From: Chitinophagaceae bacterium
GTDB taxonomy: Bacteria > Bacteroidota > Bacteroidia > Chitinophagales > Chitinophagaceae
Assembly: GCA_022843585.1 (NCBI GenBank)
Contig: JALHNJ010000010.1
Location: 99,774 to 163,773 of the forward strand
Direction: 5' to 3'
Length of the DNA stretch: 64,000 nucleotides
Shown here: piece by piece, positions 1 through 8,741 of the stretch
Layout of the letters: the number at the start of each line of letters is the position of its first letter
Numbering within the stretch: the stretch's first letter is position 1
Position numbers and translations under genes: made by a program
The notes under the pieces: generated by a model
Databases searched by the model: none
Told to the model about the DNA's origin: nothing
Seen by the model: only the letters and a program-made list of their open reading frames with translations

Positions 1-133
1 GATATTCATTGCCATCTTCCCATTTCAATGTTTCTTTTGAAGCTGCTGTAGAGCGGCTCAGGAAAGTGTGACCATTACTCATGTCTTTAAAAACAACTAA
101 CCGATAGCTATCGGGATGGATTCCTTTTTTCAT
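1..133 (-). CDS. rpmE2: 50S ribosomal protein L31, type B (partial, cut by window edge)
   Basis: The reverse strand from an ATG at 131-133 reads [17 protein letters not shown] and continues to the window edge (44 codons seen). The opening, with the following [10 protein letters not shown] segment, is characteristic of type B L31, a protein of the large ribosomal subunit. The zinc-binding cysteines of type A L31 are absent in the visible part, as expected for type B. The C-terminal half lies outside the window. Confidence 0.88.
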   Translation of the reverse strand, partial: MKKGIHPDSYRLVVFKDMSNGHTFLSRSTAASKETLKWEDGNEY

Positions 134-567
134 AACTTGATGATTTTGAAGGTTGCACGGATTTTGCCGTACAAATTAAAAGATAAATTTAGGGCGGCAA
201 AGATAGGCCAGAGAAGGCTTATAGCCAAATATTGAGGGAAATAGATTTTCGAAAAATATAAAGCACCTAAAATACGAAAGCACCAAGTTAGCTCACATTC
301 AGACTTACGTCTTTTTGTTTACTTACCCGATGCTTTCTGGAGTTATTTTCACCTTTTGACGGGTTTCCATTTCCCCAAGAGTTACTTCCACCTTTTGACG
401 GGCTTCCGTTTCTCCGGCACTAATTTTATTGCTAAAACTTCGTGCAGTTGTATATCAAATATAGTTTATCAAACTACCCGTTTCCAAATTTTTGCCCCTT
501 TTGATATGCACCCCTTATGCACTCACTTATGCACAGAAATCGGCCATATCCGCAGGTTTTAAGGAGA
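134..567. other. Intergenic region between rpmE2 and yajQ
   Basis: No credible gene is seen in these 434 bases. The short ORFs have no recognisable domain or start signal. The only structure noticed is a pair of imperfect 39-nt tandem repeats at 340-417, listed separately. The rest is AT-rich and featureless to my reading. Confidence 0.6.
340..417. repeat. Imperfect tandem repeat, two 39-nt units
   Basis: Units at 340-378 and 379-417 both begin GAGTTA and share the core ACCTTTTGACGGG. The period of 39 is a multiple of three. The reverse strand is open through both copies, giving a repeated ARQKV/TRQKV peptide, but the reading is short, has no good start and ends at 323. It may be decayed coding sequence or chance. 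Confidence 0.55.
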
Positions 568-1059
568 TTAATCCCTCATATTCACAAATTGTAAAGGAAT
601 TCCCAGATTTCCTGTTTTACAAAGCTGAATCACATCCTGCAGGTCGTCAATTTTCTTCCCGGTTACTCTTACCAGATCATCATTGATAGATGCCTGCACC
701 TTCAACCCAGAGTCTTTTATCAACTTTACTACCTTCTTTGCATCTTCTTGCGCCATACCGTTTTTCACTTTCACGGTTTTCTTCCAATATTTACCACTTA
801 TGGCACCTTCTTTTGACAGATCAAATGCCTCAGGGGCTATTCCTTGTTTATGAGAACGGCTTACCAATACATCTAACAATTGGCGCATCTTCATATCATC
901 ATCTGTTTCCAGTTTTAACTGAAATTCTTTTTTGTCCAGGTCAATAACGATATGTGATCCTTTAAAATCAAACCGGTTCGTAATTTCTTTGGTTACTACA
1001 TTCACGGCATTATCCAATGCTTGTGCATCTACTTTGCTAACAATATCAAATGAAGGCAT
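568..1059 (-). CDS. yajQ: YajQ family nucleotide-binding protein
   Basis: The 163-residue protein matches the usual length of the YajQ/DUF520 family. It begins MPSFDIVSKVD, and the family's internal FKGS motif is near residue 33. It ends with the typical GNLGIPLQFVNMRD C-terminus. YajQ proteins are cytoplasmic, have two ferredoxin-like folds and bind nucleotides; some members bind cyclic di-GMP. The family is well recognised, but the role in Bacteroidota is not settled. A TAnnTTTG-type -7 element lies on the minus strand at 1107-1100, giving a short leader of roughly 35 nt. Confidence 0.93.
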   Translation of the reverse strand: MPSFDIVSKVDAQALDNAVNVVTKEITNRFDFKGSHIVIDLDKKEFQLKLETDDDMKMRQLLDVLVSRSHKQGIAPEAFDLSKEGAISGKYWKKTVKVKNGMAQEDAKKVVKLIKDSGLKVQASINDDLVRVTGKKIDDLQDVIQLCKTGNLGIPLQFVNMRD

Positions 1060-1099
1060 AAAAGAGTTTTTAGTTTAAGGTTTTAAGTTTTGGCTTTAT

Positions 1100-1107
1100 C
1101 AAATGTA
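1100..1107 (-). promoter_or_regulatory. Candidate -7 element of the yajQ promoter (TACATTTG)
   Basis: On the minus strand, TACATTTG matches the Bacteroidota -7 consensus TAnnTTTG and lies about 40 nt before the yajQ start. No convincing -33 TTTG was found at 19-21 nt upstream, so this is a sequence match only. Confidence 0.4.
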
Positions 1108-1174
1108 AGATTGTTTTCATTTTCTAAGCAGTAAGATTTTTGAAAGATCTTTTCGTATTTAAGTATATAAAAAG

Positions 1175-1196
1175 GCCCCTCCTAGAAAAGAGGGGC
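1175..1196 (-). terminator. Rho-independent terminator of the 1235-3715 receptor gene
   Basis: A perfect 7-bp GC-rich stem (GCCCCTC / GAGGGGC) encloses an 8-nt loop. It is followed on the minus strand by CTTTTTAT. It lies 39 nt past the receptor stop codon and before yajQ, so the two genes are probably separate transcripts. Confidence 0.85.
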
Positions 1197-1234
1197 GATT
1201 ATGTATCGTTAATACATGAGAAAATCCTTATGGT

Positions 1235-3715
1235 TTATTGACCACCTTGCCCTACCCTGTTCTGCTCATCTTGCGAGGCACTGTTGCGGCGGCGTGGTGG
1301 AGTGTTTTGCTGTCCGCTTTTACCAAAGCGGTAGGTAAATGAAGTTGTGATTTGGCGGTTATCCCACCTGTTTTGTATTCTTGAATCAACAAGGTCATAT
1401 TGTGTTTTTCCTTTGTAGCGTTGTATCCAGAAGGGATCTCTCAGGTTCAGGCGAAGGGTGCCCTTGCCTTTCAACACTTGTTTTTGTGCGCCAAAACTTA
1501 TAACATACATTGGCTCATCAATATTCAACTGGTTAACACCTCTTGCCCGGTAAAAACCATTCATCTCTAACGTAAATCCTTGCTTTAGTGTAAACGTCTG
1601 TGTCATGTTTATCATAAAAGATGTAAAAGCAATATCAAGTGGTTTGTTTTCGTACACACCTTCGTAATGATTATTAAATACATTAACGAAAATATTTGAC
1701 ATCCACCATTTAGTAACAGGCACCGGTGCAGTAATAGAAACACCAATGTTCCTGAACTTTGCCACATTATCAGATGTAAGAAAAAGAAGATCGTCATCCG
1801 GCTTTATCAATTGAGAAATAACATTTGTTGTATTATTATAATTAAGAGTGGTGATCAATTTCCCTTTGAAGGAATGACTCAATTCTATATTATGAGAAAA
1901 CTGTGGCAACAAGAATGGGTTTCCCTTTCTGTATGACAATGAATCCAGAAAATAAATAAATGGGTTTAGATCCTGGTAATTAGGTCTTGTTATTCTACGA
2001 CTGTAGGATACGGTAAGACTGTTATCTTTATCAACAGCATAACTTACAAAAGCACTAGGGAATAAATTAGTGAAATTTCTTTTGAATGTAGAATCGTTAG
2101 TTACCTGGTAACCTTTGGCTATTGTATTTTCCAATCTCAATCCACCCTGGAATGACCATTTTTTTACCTGCCTGTTTACATTCAGGTAAAGGGCATTGAT
2201 ATTTTCATCATAAATAAAATGGTTTGATCGGCTGTCAGCAATCCACTTTGTTTCATCCCATCGTTCATAATTAACGATGTTATTATTTTTCACAAAAGAG
2301 CTTTTTACACCGGCTTCTAATCGTCCGCCTTTCTTAAATGGGTGTGTATAATCTGATTTAAGAGATATGATTTCAATTTCAGAAGGCAGATGTCCTTTTA
2401 ATTGCAACGGGTCTCCTGTTGGCATACCGGCTCCGTTGTAAAAATCCGTACTCAATGTCATCCTTGAAGTATTGTTGTAGGTAATATAATCTGCATCGGC
2501 TGTAATTTCTCTGCCAGCTGAATCAAATTGATGACGATAATTAAAGTTAGAAGTGAAATTTTTGAACTTTAACCGGTTATTAGTTACAGATACCATTGTC
2601 GATAACAGCTGGTAATTTTCATCCGCAGTTGTTGTAATTGTTTTAGGTGTTGGATGACCTGAAAAAAGGAATCCGCTGACTACCACACCAAAACTGTTTT
2701 TCTTATCAGCAAAATAATCAAGGCCGAGTTTCAACGTATGATTATTATTTCCAAACTTAAACTGGGTTGCTACATCATTATATCCCAGTACGTTTTTATT
2801 ATTATCAATTTTTATTCTGTTGATGTCGAGCATATTCATTCCCTTAAATACATTGGGATTGTAATTACCAAAGAAGTTGATCTTGTTTTTCCGGTAATTA
2901 AAGTTGATACTATTTTGTGTTTTGGGAATTACATAAAATGTACCAGACGGAGTTTCAAAAAAACTGGTGGTAATACCTGCCATTACAGAGCCATTAAAAC
3001 CTGCTGTTCTGCCTTTCTTTGTTTTTATATTAATTACACCAGAATTTCCTGATGCATCATATTTAGAAGAAGGATTTGTCATTATTTCAATCTGGTCAAT
3101 AGCTGAGGCGGGCAAATTTTTTAGCAAGTTTGCCAAATCTGTTGGTGATAAAAAAGTTGGTTTGCCATCCATCATTACAATTACACCTGCTTTTCCACGT
3201 AGGCTGATTGCTCCATCATTACTCACCATTATGCCAGGTGATTTTTCCAGTACTTCCAATGCAGTAGCACCTGCATTAGTTGGTGAGGCGTCTACATTTA
3301 CAACTGTCTTATCGATCTTTGTTTCAATAAATGGTCGCTTTGCTGTTACAGTAACTTCACTCAGTCCTTTTGCAGCGGGGGTAAGTTGCAACGCATCAAG
3401 TTGAACCGTATTCTCTGTTGAGCTTATTATTATTTTCTTACTGTTACCTTTTTCAAAACCAACAGTGGTAGCCTGAACGATGTATTCTCCTTCAGCAATA
3501 TTTTGAAATTCATAAATACCTTCTTTACTGCTTATAGCAGTTTTAATAAGTAGCGAATCAATCGCTTTTAACAACGATACTGTTACTGATGGAAGTGGTT
3601 TACCGGATGCATCCAATACAGCACCGGATATTTTTCCTGTTTTGTTTTGTGCTGCCGTATGAAGAATACATACTAACAGAAGACAGCAGAGAGTAAAATA
3701 CTTTCTCATAATCAT
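1235..3715 (-). CDS. TonB-dependent outer-membrane receptor with carboxypeptidase-like N-domain (paralogue 1)
   Basis: This 826-residue protein has a signal peptide (about 1-22, cleaved near HTAAQN). A CarboxypepD_reg-like beta-sandwich follows (about 27-95, with KISGAVLDASGKPLP and a GEYIVQATTVGFEKG end). A TonB plug comes next (about 120-240, with ALEVLEKSPGI and SGVINIKTKK). The rest is an OMP_b-brl_3 type barrel. Such receptors import ligands across the outer membrane using TonB energy; the ligand here is unknown. The barrel closes near FTYRFGKSG and is followed by a polar tail with DEQNRVG, which the neighbouring paralogue also carries. ATG 3715 is used; an in-frame ATG two codons later (MRKYF) is equally possible. 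No SusD partner is adjacent. Confidence 0.92.
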   Translation of the reverse strand: MIMRKYFTLCCLLLVCILHTAAQNKTGKISGAVLDASGKPLPSVTVSLLKAIDSLLIKTAISSKEGIYEFQNIAEGEYIVQATTVGFEKGNSKKIIISSTENTVQLDALQLTPAAKGLSEVTVTAKRPFIETKIDKTVVNVDASPTNAGATALEVLEKSPGIMVSNDGAISLRGKAGVIVMMDGKPTFLSPTDLANLLKNLPASAIDQIEIMTNPSSKYDASGNSGVINIKTKKGRTAGFNGSVMAGITTSFFETPSGTFYVIPKTQNSINFNYRKNKINFFGNYNPNVFKGMNMLDINRIKIDNNKNVLGYNDVATQFKFGNNNHTLKLGLDYFADKKNSFGVVVSGFLFSGHPTPKTITTTADENYQLLSTMVSVTNNRLKFKNFTSNFNYRHQFDSAGREITADADYITYNNTSRMTLSTDFYNGAGMPTGDPLQLKGHLPSEIEIISLKSDYTHPFKKGGRLEAGVKSSFVKNNNIVNYERWDETKWIADSRSNHFIYDENINALYLNVNRQVKKWSFQGGLRLENTIAKGYQVTNDSTFKRNFTNLFPSAFVSYAVDKDNSLTVSYSRRITRPNYQDLNPFIYFLDSLSYRKGNPFLLPQFSHNIELSHSFKGKLITTLNYNNTTNVISQLIKPDDDLLFLTSDNVAKFRNIGVSITAPVPVTKWWMSNIFVNVFNNHYEGVYENKPLDIAFTSFMINMTQTFTLKQGFTLEMNGFYRARGVNQLNIDEPMYVISFGAQKQVLKGKGTLRLNLRDPFWIQRYKGKTQYDLVDSRIQNRWDNRQITTSFTYRFGKSGQQNTPPRRRNSASQDEQNRVGQGGQ

Positions 3716-3868
3716 GGCTATGGTTAATGTTCTGTTTGAAAAACTAAAATTGCATTACAAAACATTCAAAAGAAAACGAAATATGACAAGCTTCGTAGTT
3801 CTCATGACAAAGGGCAACTATTACTTACCGATACACAAGCGGTAAGTTTGTCATTTGAACATCGATAA

Positions 3869-3889
3869 ATGTTAATGGTGCATTAACAT
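3869..3889. promoter_or_regulatory. 9-bp inverted repeat upstream of receptor gene 1
   Basis: ATGTTAATG and CATTAACAT form perfect 9-bp arms around a GTG spacer. The site lies between the terminator of the upstream receptor gene and the start of the 1235-3715 gene, where its promoter should be. It could be an operator, but no regulator is known from the sequence alone. Confidence 0.4.
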
Positions 3890-3902
3890 AGCTTTCAAAA
3901 AA

Positions 3903-3930
3903 AATCCTCCCGATAATTATCGGGAGGATT
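3903..3930 (-). terminator. Terminator of the 3958-6414 receptor gene
   Basis: A 28-bp perfect palindrome (AATCCTCCCGATAA and its complement) is followed on the minus strand by a run of T. It lies 27 nt beyond the stop codon of the second receptor. The strong stem separates the two tandem receptor genes into different transcripts. Confidence 0.85.
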
Positions 3931-3957
3931 GGAATGGTTAATGGTTATACTTTGTTA

Positions 3958-6414
3958 TTAATTTCCTGCACCTACTCTACCTTGCTCATCAGACGCACCA
4001 CCCTCTTTTTTACCACTTCCTGCTTTTAATTTTCCTTTGTTAAATCTCCAGGTAAAGCCAAGGCTTACCGAACGGCTATCATTAATATTTTTAAACACTG
4101 CATCTACATTGCTATACTTACTATACCCTCTTGCAACACCACCAGCAAATATGTCACGGAAATTTAACCGAACACTTCCTTTGTTATTTAAAATTTGTTT
4201 GCTGAAACCAACATTCATTTGCGCCATTGATCTGATAAATATCACACCTTCTAATCCTTTTGATCTGAAGAAGCCACTTACTTCGGCACCCCATCCTTTA
4301 CCCCATTTAAATTGTTGTTGGGCCTGCGCCATAAACATTACAATACCAAGAGAAACTTCCTCATTATTTACAATACCTTCAAAACGGTTGTTCGAAAGAT
4401 TGGTGTAAATGCTACCGCTCCACCATTTAGTAATTTGCTTATTAGCACTTACAGCAATCCCTAATTGTTTGCGGGATGCAATGTTCGCTTTTTTAATAAA
4501 TGTTTCGTTCGTCAATTCATTTTGCTCTAATACCTGCTGAATGATATCAGTCGTATTGCTATAATTCAATGTAGTGGTCAATGCCCCGCCATAAGTGTGG
4601 CTTAATTCAATATTATGGCTGAACTGTGGTTTCAGGTTAGGATTACCCTGTTGAAATGTATATCGGTCGATAAAATTGATAAATGGATTTAAATCCTCGT
4701 AGTTAGGCCTGTTAACTCTTCTGCCATAATTAATAACAAATGAATTTTTCTCATTGGCGGCATATTGTAAATAAGCAGTTGGAAAAAGTTGGGTATAGTT
4801 TCTTTTAAACTTTTCCCCTGAAGTCAACTGGTTACCTTTTGCATTGGTGTTCTCCATACGAAGACCAAATTGCCCTGTCCATTTTTTGCTTAGTGGTCTG
4901 CTATAATTTACGTAAGCAGCATTGATATTCTCCTCGTACAAAAAGTGATTGCTACGGTTATAATCATGTATTATTTGCCCGTTTTGTATGCTATCATAGC
5001 TTGCATTATTATCAGTTTTTACATAGCTTGATTTTATACCTGCCTCAAACTTTGCACCATTTTTTAACGGAAGTGTATAATCCATTTTGCCGCTATAAAT
5101 TGTAATAGCTTGTGGCAGTGTACCCATTAATGAATCTATTTTACCATTTTGGTTGCCCATATTATCATAATAGGTAGTGAATAAAGGCTGACTATTTGTT
5201 ACCCTGTATTGAATATAATCCAGATCAGCTGTTAACTCCTGCCCTGCTGAATCCAATGCAGTACGAAAATTTACATTACCACTAAAATTTTTCCATTTTT
5301 CCTCGTTTTTAGCTAATGATATTGTTTGGCTTATCAAAGCATTGTTAGGATCGTATATATAAGTATTAGTATTGCTTAGCCAGTTGCTTGGATTATAAAA
5401 TCCACTCAATACAAAGCCAATAGTTGTTTTTTTAGTAGCAGAATAATCTAAACCCAGCTTACCGCTGTAGAAATGACCCTGGTTTTCCATTTCAGATTTT
5501 TGATCGAAAATGGTAAGAATTTCTTTGGTATTTGTCTCCCTGAAGTTTCGTAATATCTCCAGATCTTCTCCCCGGTGATTTCTATTATAATTGAGGCTGG
5601 TAAAAAGGTTTATTTTTCCGTTACGGTAATTAAAATTTGCTCCTTCATTAAATCTTGAGTACTGACCTCTTGTATAACCCGTTGTCAAACTACCATTGTA
5701 TCCAAACTGCTTGTTCTTTTTTGTTTTGATATTGATTACACCGGAGTTACCAGCTGCGTCATACTTTGCAGGAGGATTAGTCATAATTTCAATTTGCTCC
5801 AGTTGGCTTGCACTCATGCTACGTAACATATTTGCAAGATCCGCACCACCTAAATAACTTGGGCGGCCATCGATCATTACTACAACACCTTGTTTTCCTT
5901 TCAGGCTAATGTTACCATCTTTATCAACGGTAATGCCCGGAGATTTTTCAAGCACTTCCAATGCAGAGCTACCAACATTAGTTATTGAAGCTTCTACATT
6001 CACAATCATCCTGTCGATCTTTTGTTCAACAAGTGGTTTGGTGGCAGTAACTGTTACTCCCGCTACTGATTTAGCAACCGGAACCAACTCAATAGCTTTT
6101 AATGAAATTGAGGGATTTGCTGAATTAATAGTAAACGCTTCGGAGAAACCTTTATCATGTCCAACTGCAGATATGGATACCAAATAGGTTCCTTCAGCTA
6201 CGCCTTCAAAATTGAATTTGCCAGCTTTATCTGCTACACTCATTTTTACTACTGTAGAATCTTTTGCTCTTAGCAATGTAATGGTTGCCGATTCTATGGT
6301 TTTGGTATTCCCGTCGATAACGGTTCCATTTACTGTTCCGTTTTTAACCTGGGCAAGCCCGGAAATAGATACACATATCAGGAAAGCTAGCAGCAGGTTC
6401 TTAATTTGTTTCAT
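3958..6414 (-). CDS. TonB-dependent outer-membrane receptor with carboxypeptidase-like N-domain (paralogue 2)
   Basis: This 818-residue protein is a clear paralogue of the adjacent receptor with the same order of parts. It has a signal peptide (about 1-21, ending GLAQ), a CarboxypepD_reg-like domain (about 28-98), a plug (with ALEVLEKSPGITVDKDG and NSGVINIKTKK) and an OMP_b-brl_3 barrel. It ends in a polar tail containing DEQGRVG. The two genes probably arose by tandem duplication, and strong terminators after each suggest independent expression. A -7 element TACCTTTG lies on the minus strand at 6460-6453. The LytTR/LytS-like pair lies just upstream on the same strand and could regulate it, but this is inference from position only. 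Confidence 0.92.
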   Translation of the reverse strand: MKQIKNLLLAFLICVSISGLAQVKNGTVNGTVIDGNTKTIESATITLLRAKDSTVVKMSVADKAGKFNFEGVAEGTYLVSISAVGHDKGFSEAFTINSANPSISLKAIELVPVAKSVAGVTVTATKPLVEQKIDRMIVNVEASITNVGSSALEVLEKSPGITVDKDGNISLKGKQGVVVMIDGRPSYLGGADLANMLRSMSASQLEQIEIMTNPPAKYDAAGNSGVINIKTKKNKQFGYNGSLTTGYTRGQYSRFNEGANFNYRNGKINLFTSLNYNRNHRGEDLEILRNFRETNTKEILTIFDQKSEMENQGHFYSGKLGLDYSATKKTTIGFVLSGFYNPSNWLSNTNTYIYDPNNALISQTISLAKNEEKWKNFSGNVNFRTALDSAGQELTADLDYIQYRVTNSQPLFTTYYDNMGNQNGKIDSLMGTLPQAITIYSGKMDYTLPLKNGAKFEAGIKSSYVKTDNNASYDSIQNGQIIHDYNRSNHFLYEENINAAYVNYSRPLSKKWTGQFGLRMENTNAKGNQLTSGEKFKRNYTQLFPTAYLQYAANEKNSFVINYGRRVNRPNYEDLNPFINFIDRYTFQQGNPNLKPQFSHNIELSHTYGGALTTTLNYSNTTDIIQQVLEQNELTNETFIKKANIASRKQLGIAVSANKQITKWWSGSIYTNLSNNRFEGIVNNEEVSLGIVMFMAQAQQQFKWGKGWGAEVSGFFRSKGLEGVIFIRSMAQMNVGFSKQILNNKGSVRLNFRDIFAGGVARGYSKYSNVDAVFKNINDSRSVSLGFTWRFNKGKLKAGSGKKEGGASDEQGRVGAGN

Positions 6415-6452
6415 TATTTAGTATTTAGTACTGGTTTTTGATTATTACAGTT

Positions 6453-6460
6453 CAAAGGTA
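6453..6460 (-). promoter_or_regulatory. Candidate -7 element for receptor gene 2 (TACCTTTG)
   Basis: On the minus strand TACCTTTG fits TAnnTTTG exactly, about 40 nt before the receptor ATG. A -33 TTTG is not obvious at the expected spacing, which would fit a promoter that needs an activator. Confidence 0.45.
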
Positions 6461-6495
6461 AGTACTTTGCATTACCTAGAACATTGTTTTAAATT

Positions 6496-6527
6496 AAACG
6501 GCCATATTTAAGGATGTACGGCCGTTT
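6496..6527 (-). terminator. Possible terminator after the LytTR regulator gene, or operator hairpin
   Basis: Arms AAACGGCC and GGCCGTTT (8 bp) flank a 16-nt spacer, and the minus-strand sequence beyond is T/A-rich. The hairpin lies about 200 nt past the regulator stop. The large loop makes termination less certain; a regulatory palindrome ahead of the receptor promoter is the alternative. Confidence 0.4.
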
Positions 6528-6726
6528 TCTGGAATAATAGTGTGACGCAAGGCTGACAATCTGGTTACAATTGCGCTATTTTTTAGGATAAGCGGCTAAT
6601 TTTTCCCATAAATGGCCTTTTGACTCGGATTCAAAGCTAATCCGGCCTTTGGGAGAGATAAAACAATATTAAGTTAAGGGGCTATTTCGCAATTTGAAGT
6701 GTATGGAATATGAATTAAGTGGGAAA

Positions 6727-7491
6727 TTATAATCCAAACTCCGTCCGAATGGCATCATGGTAAGTGCGGCCTGAGGTGAGCCGGGTAGACTCTTTATCAT
6801 CCAGTACAAATAGGTAGCGACCATTAAAATGACGGTGCATTTCCTTTATTTTCTCTTTATTTATAATATATGACTTTTGGATCCTGTAGAACTGGGAAGG
6901 TAATTTATCAGATAAAGCGGAAAGAGATTGATCTGTCAGGTGCTTCTGCCCTTCTGTTGTATGAATAAACACATATTTATCCTGCGCTTCCAGGTAAACG
7001 ATGTTTTCATATTTGAGCAATATTATTCTGTCTCCTGTTCTTATTGGCAAGGCAGTAGTTTGCTTCGGAGCTTGTAGCTGCCGGATTATTTCCTGTAAAC
7101 TCACCGAATTCAACTCTTGGTTCAGTCTTCCAAATTGTTTTAGCTTATCAATACTTTGCTGAAGCCTTTCCTCTTTAATTGGTTTCAATAAATAATCAAT
7201 AGAAAAAGTTTCAAATGCTTTTATCGCATATTGCTCATACGCTGTAGTAAAAATAATATTCGGCTTTTCTTTTAGTTGTTCCAATACTTCAAAACCGGTT
7301 AGATCCGGCATTTGAATATCTAAAAAAACGAGATCGGGTTTTAGCTCCTCTATTTTTTGAATTGCCTCTCTGCCTGTACCAGCCTCGTCAACAACAGTAA
7401 CTACATCGGCATGTTCCTCCAAAAGACTTTTCATTAATCTTCTTGCTGCAGGCTCATCATCCACAACAATGGCTTTAAATACCTGGCTCAT
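6727..7491 (-). CDS. LytTR-family response regulator
   Basis: This 254-residue protein has an N-terminal receiver domain (about 5-120). The acidic pair is in VVDDEPAA and the phospho-acceptor Asp in LVFLDIQMPDLTG; the conserved Lys is in YLLKPI. A C-terminal LytTR DNA-binding domain (about 150-254) contains YLEAQDKYVFI and FYRIQKSYIIN. Regulators of this class bind imperfect direct repeats and often control cell-surface genes. The gene is cotranscribed with, and its first 17 bases overlap, the upstream histidine kinase gene. Targets cannot be read from the sequence; the adjacent TonB receptor is a candidate. Confidence 0.92.
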   Translation of the reverse strand: MSQVFKAIVVDDEPAARRLMKSLLEEHADVVTVVDEAGTGREAIQKIEELKPDLVFLDIQMPDLTGFEVLEQLKEKPNIIFTTAYEQYAIKAFETFSIDYLLKPIKEERLQQSIDKLKQFGRLNQELNSVSLQEIIRQLQAPKQTTALPIRTGDRIILLKYENIVYLEAQDKYVFIHTTEGQKHLTDQSLSALSDKLPSQFYRIQKSYIINKEKIKEMHRHFNGRYLFVLDDKESTRLTSGRTYHDAIRTEFGL

Positions 7492-8641
7492 TTCTAATTA
7501 ATTTTTTAATATAGATGCAAACTTCTTTTTGAGGTATATTATTAAAACTAAGTTCAAAGTTTTCAGGAAAAAGTAATTCCAATTTATCATACACACTTTT
7601 CACTCCATAGCCGGGGCTTAACTCATCAGGGAAAAGTGGCCCATTGTCACCCACTATTAACTTCATGCCTTCTTCGTGTTTTTTTACTTCAAGGCTTATT
7701 TCAGTCATTTTGCCGGTGGCTTTCAACCCATGCTTTACTGCATTCTCTACCAGCGGCTGTAGTACAAATCTTGGAACCAGAAAATGATTCAAACTATCAT
7801 CTACTTTTATAGTACAGCTTAATTGATCTTCAAATCTTATTTTTTCGATTTGCAAGTACACTTCGGCCATTGCTACTTCATCTTTTATGGTTGAATAATT
7901 ATTCTGACTATAATTGATGCTGTAACGAAAAAGATCGGCTAAAGCAATCGTCATTCTTCTTGCTTTTTTACCATCTGTAATTGATAGATCGGCAATAGAG
8001 TTTAACGCATTATATAAAAAATGAGGATTTACTTTTGAATGCAGCGCATCCAGTTCTGCTTTTACTTTTAATTCCCGTAATCTGCTTAACTCTAACTCCT
8101 TTTCATCAAATTTTCTTTTCCTTTCTATATCCAGGTAACGGATAACGATGTACACCAAGCCAGTGGCACCTGCAAGATAAACACTATTAATAACTACATA
8201 CTTCAACACCATTGGCTTCATTCCATGAACCAAATAACCCAAGGGAATATTTATAGCTAGTGTTGTTACAACAAGTGTGATAAATATTATTATGTTGTGT
8301 TTGACAAAAGGTAATTTTTTCAGCTTTTTATTTTCTGATACAATTCTTACCAGGTTATAAATAATAAGAGTGCAGAGTGTTGTAGAAACAATTTGTGCCC
8401 CTATTGCCCATACCCAGCCATATGTGCCCACCAGGTAAAAGAACATACCGCCCAACGGCAGCATAGCGTTTGACAGGCAAAATATGATAAGCCAGGCTGC
8501 TACATTTTTACGAAGCAACTCATTACGTATGCTATTTTTAAATAAGCGGCTAAATGCTGCTAATAAATAAAGGCCTGCTAAAGCAAACAATAAGCTAACT
8601 GCAATCAGTATAACTAGTTCGAGTGTGGAAGGTTCTTTCAT
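7475..8641 (-). CDS. LytS/YehU-type membrane sensor histidine kinase
   Basis: The protein has an N-terminal region of about six membrane segments (roughly residues 5-170) and a short linker helix. The His_kinase domain contains the phospho-acceptor His in KVNPHFLYNALNS. A HATPase domain follows with LVENAVKHGL and GYGVKSVYDKL. It has no separate extracytoplasmic sensor domain, so sensing is probably within the membrane. I chose ATG 8641 (MKEPSTLELV, 388 residues); the frame is open to a TTG at 8653. The stop codon overlaps the regulator gene start, consistent with translational coupling. Confidence 0.9.
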   Translation of the reverse strand: MKEPSTLELVILIAVSLLFALAGLYLLAAFSRLFKNSIRNELLRKNVAAWLIIFCLSNAMLPLGGMFFYLVGTYGWVWAIGAQIVSTTLCTLIIYNLVRIVSENKKLKKLPFVKHNIIIFITLVVTTLAINIPLGYLVHGMKPMVLKYVVINSVYLAGATGLVYIVIRYLDIERKRKFDEKELELSRLRELKVKAELDALHSKVNPHFLYNALNSIADLSITDGKKARRMTIALADLFRYSINYSQNNYSTIKDEVAMAEVYLQIEKIRFEDQLSCTIKVDDSLNHFLVPRFVLQPLVENAVKHGLKATGKMTEISLEVKKHEEGMKLIVGDNGPLFPDELSPGYGVKSVYDKLELLFPENFELSFNNIPQKEVCIYIKKLIRNEPGI

Positions 8642-8741
8642 TTGAACCAACAAGATATAAAAACAGGAATAATATAATACTTAGGGTTCGTAAAATGCCG
8701 GTTTTAAAGAGTGAACTGATTATATTGCAGAAAAACAGGAA

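Larger units (their letters stand above)
6415..6726. other. Intergenic region between receptor gene 2 and the LytTR regulator
   Basis: No gene is seen in these 312 bases. The stretch holds the receptor -7 element (6453-6460), a hairpin at 6496-6527 and a short inverted repeat CGGATT/AATCCG at 6626-6644. It is the expected place for control sequences of the receptor gene. Confidence 0.55.

Noticed and set aside
2967..3404. 145-codon ORF antisense to the first TonB receptor
   Set aside because: It lies fully opposite the conserved plug-coding region and is a shadow of that gene's codon pattern.
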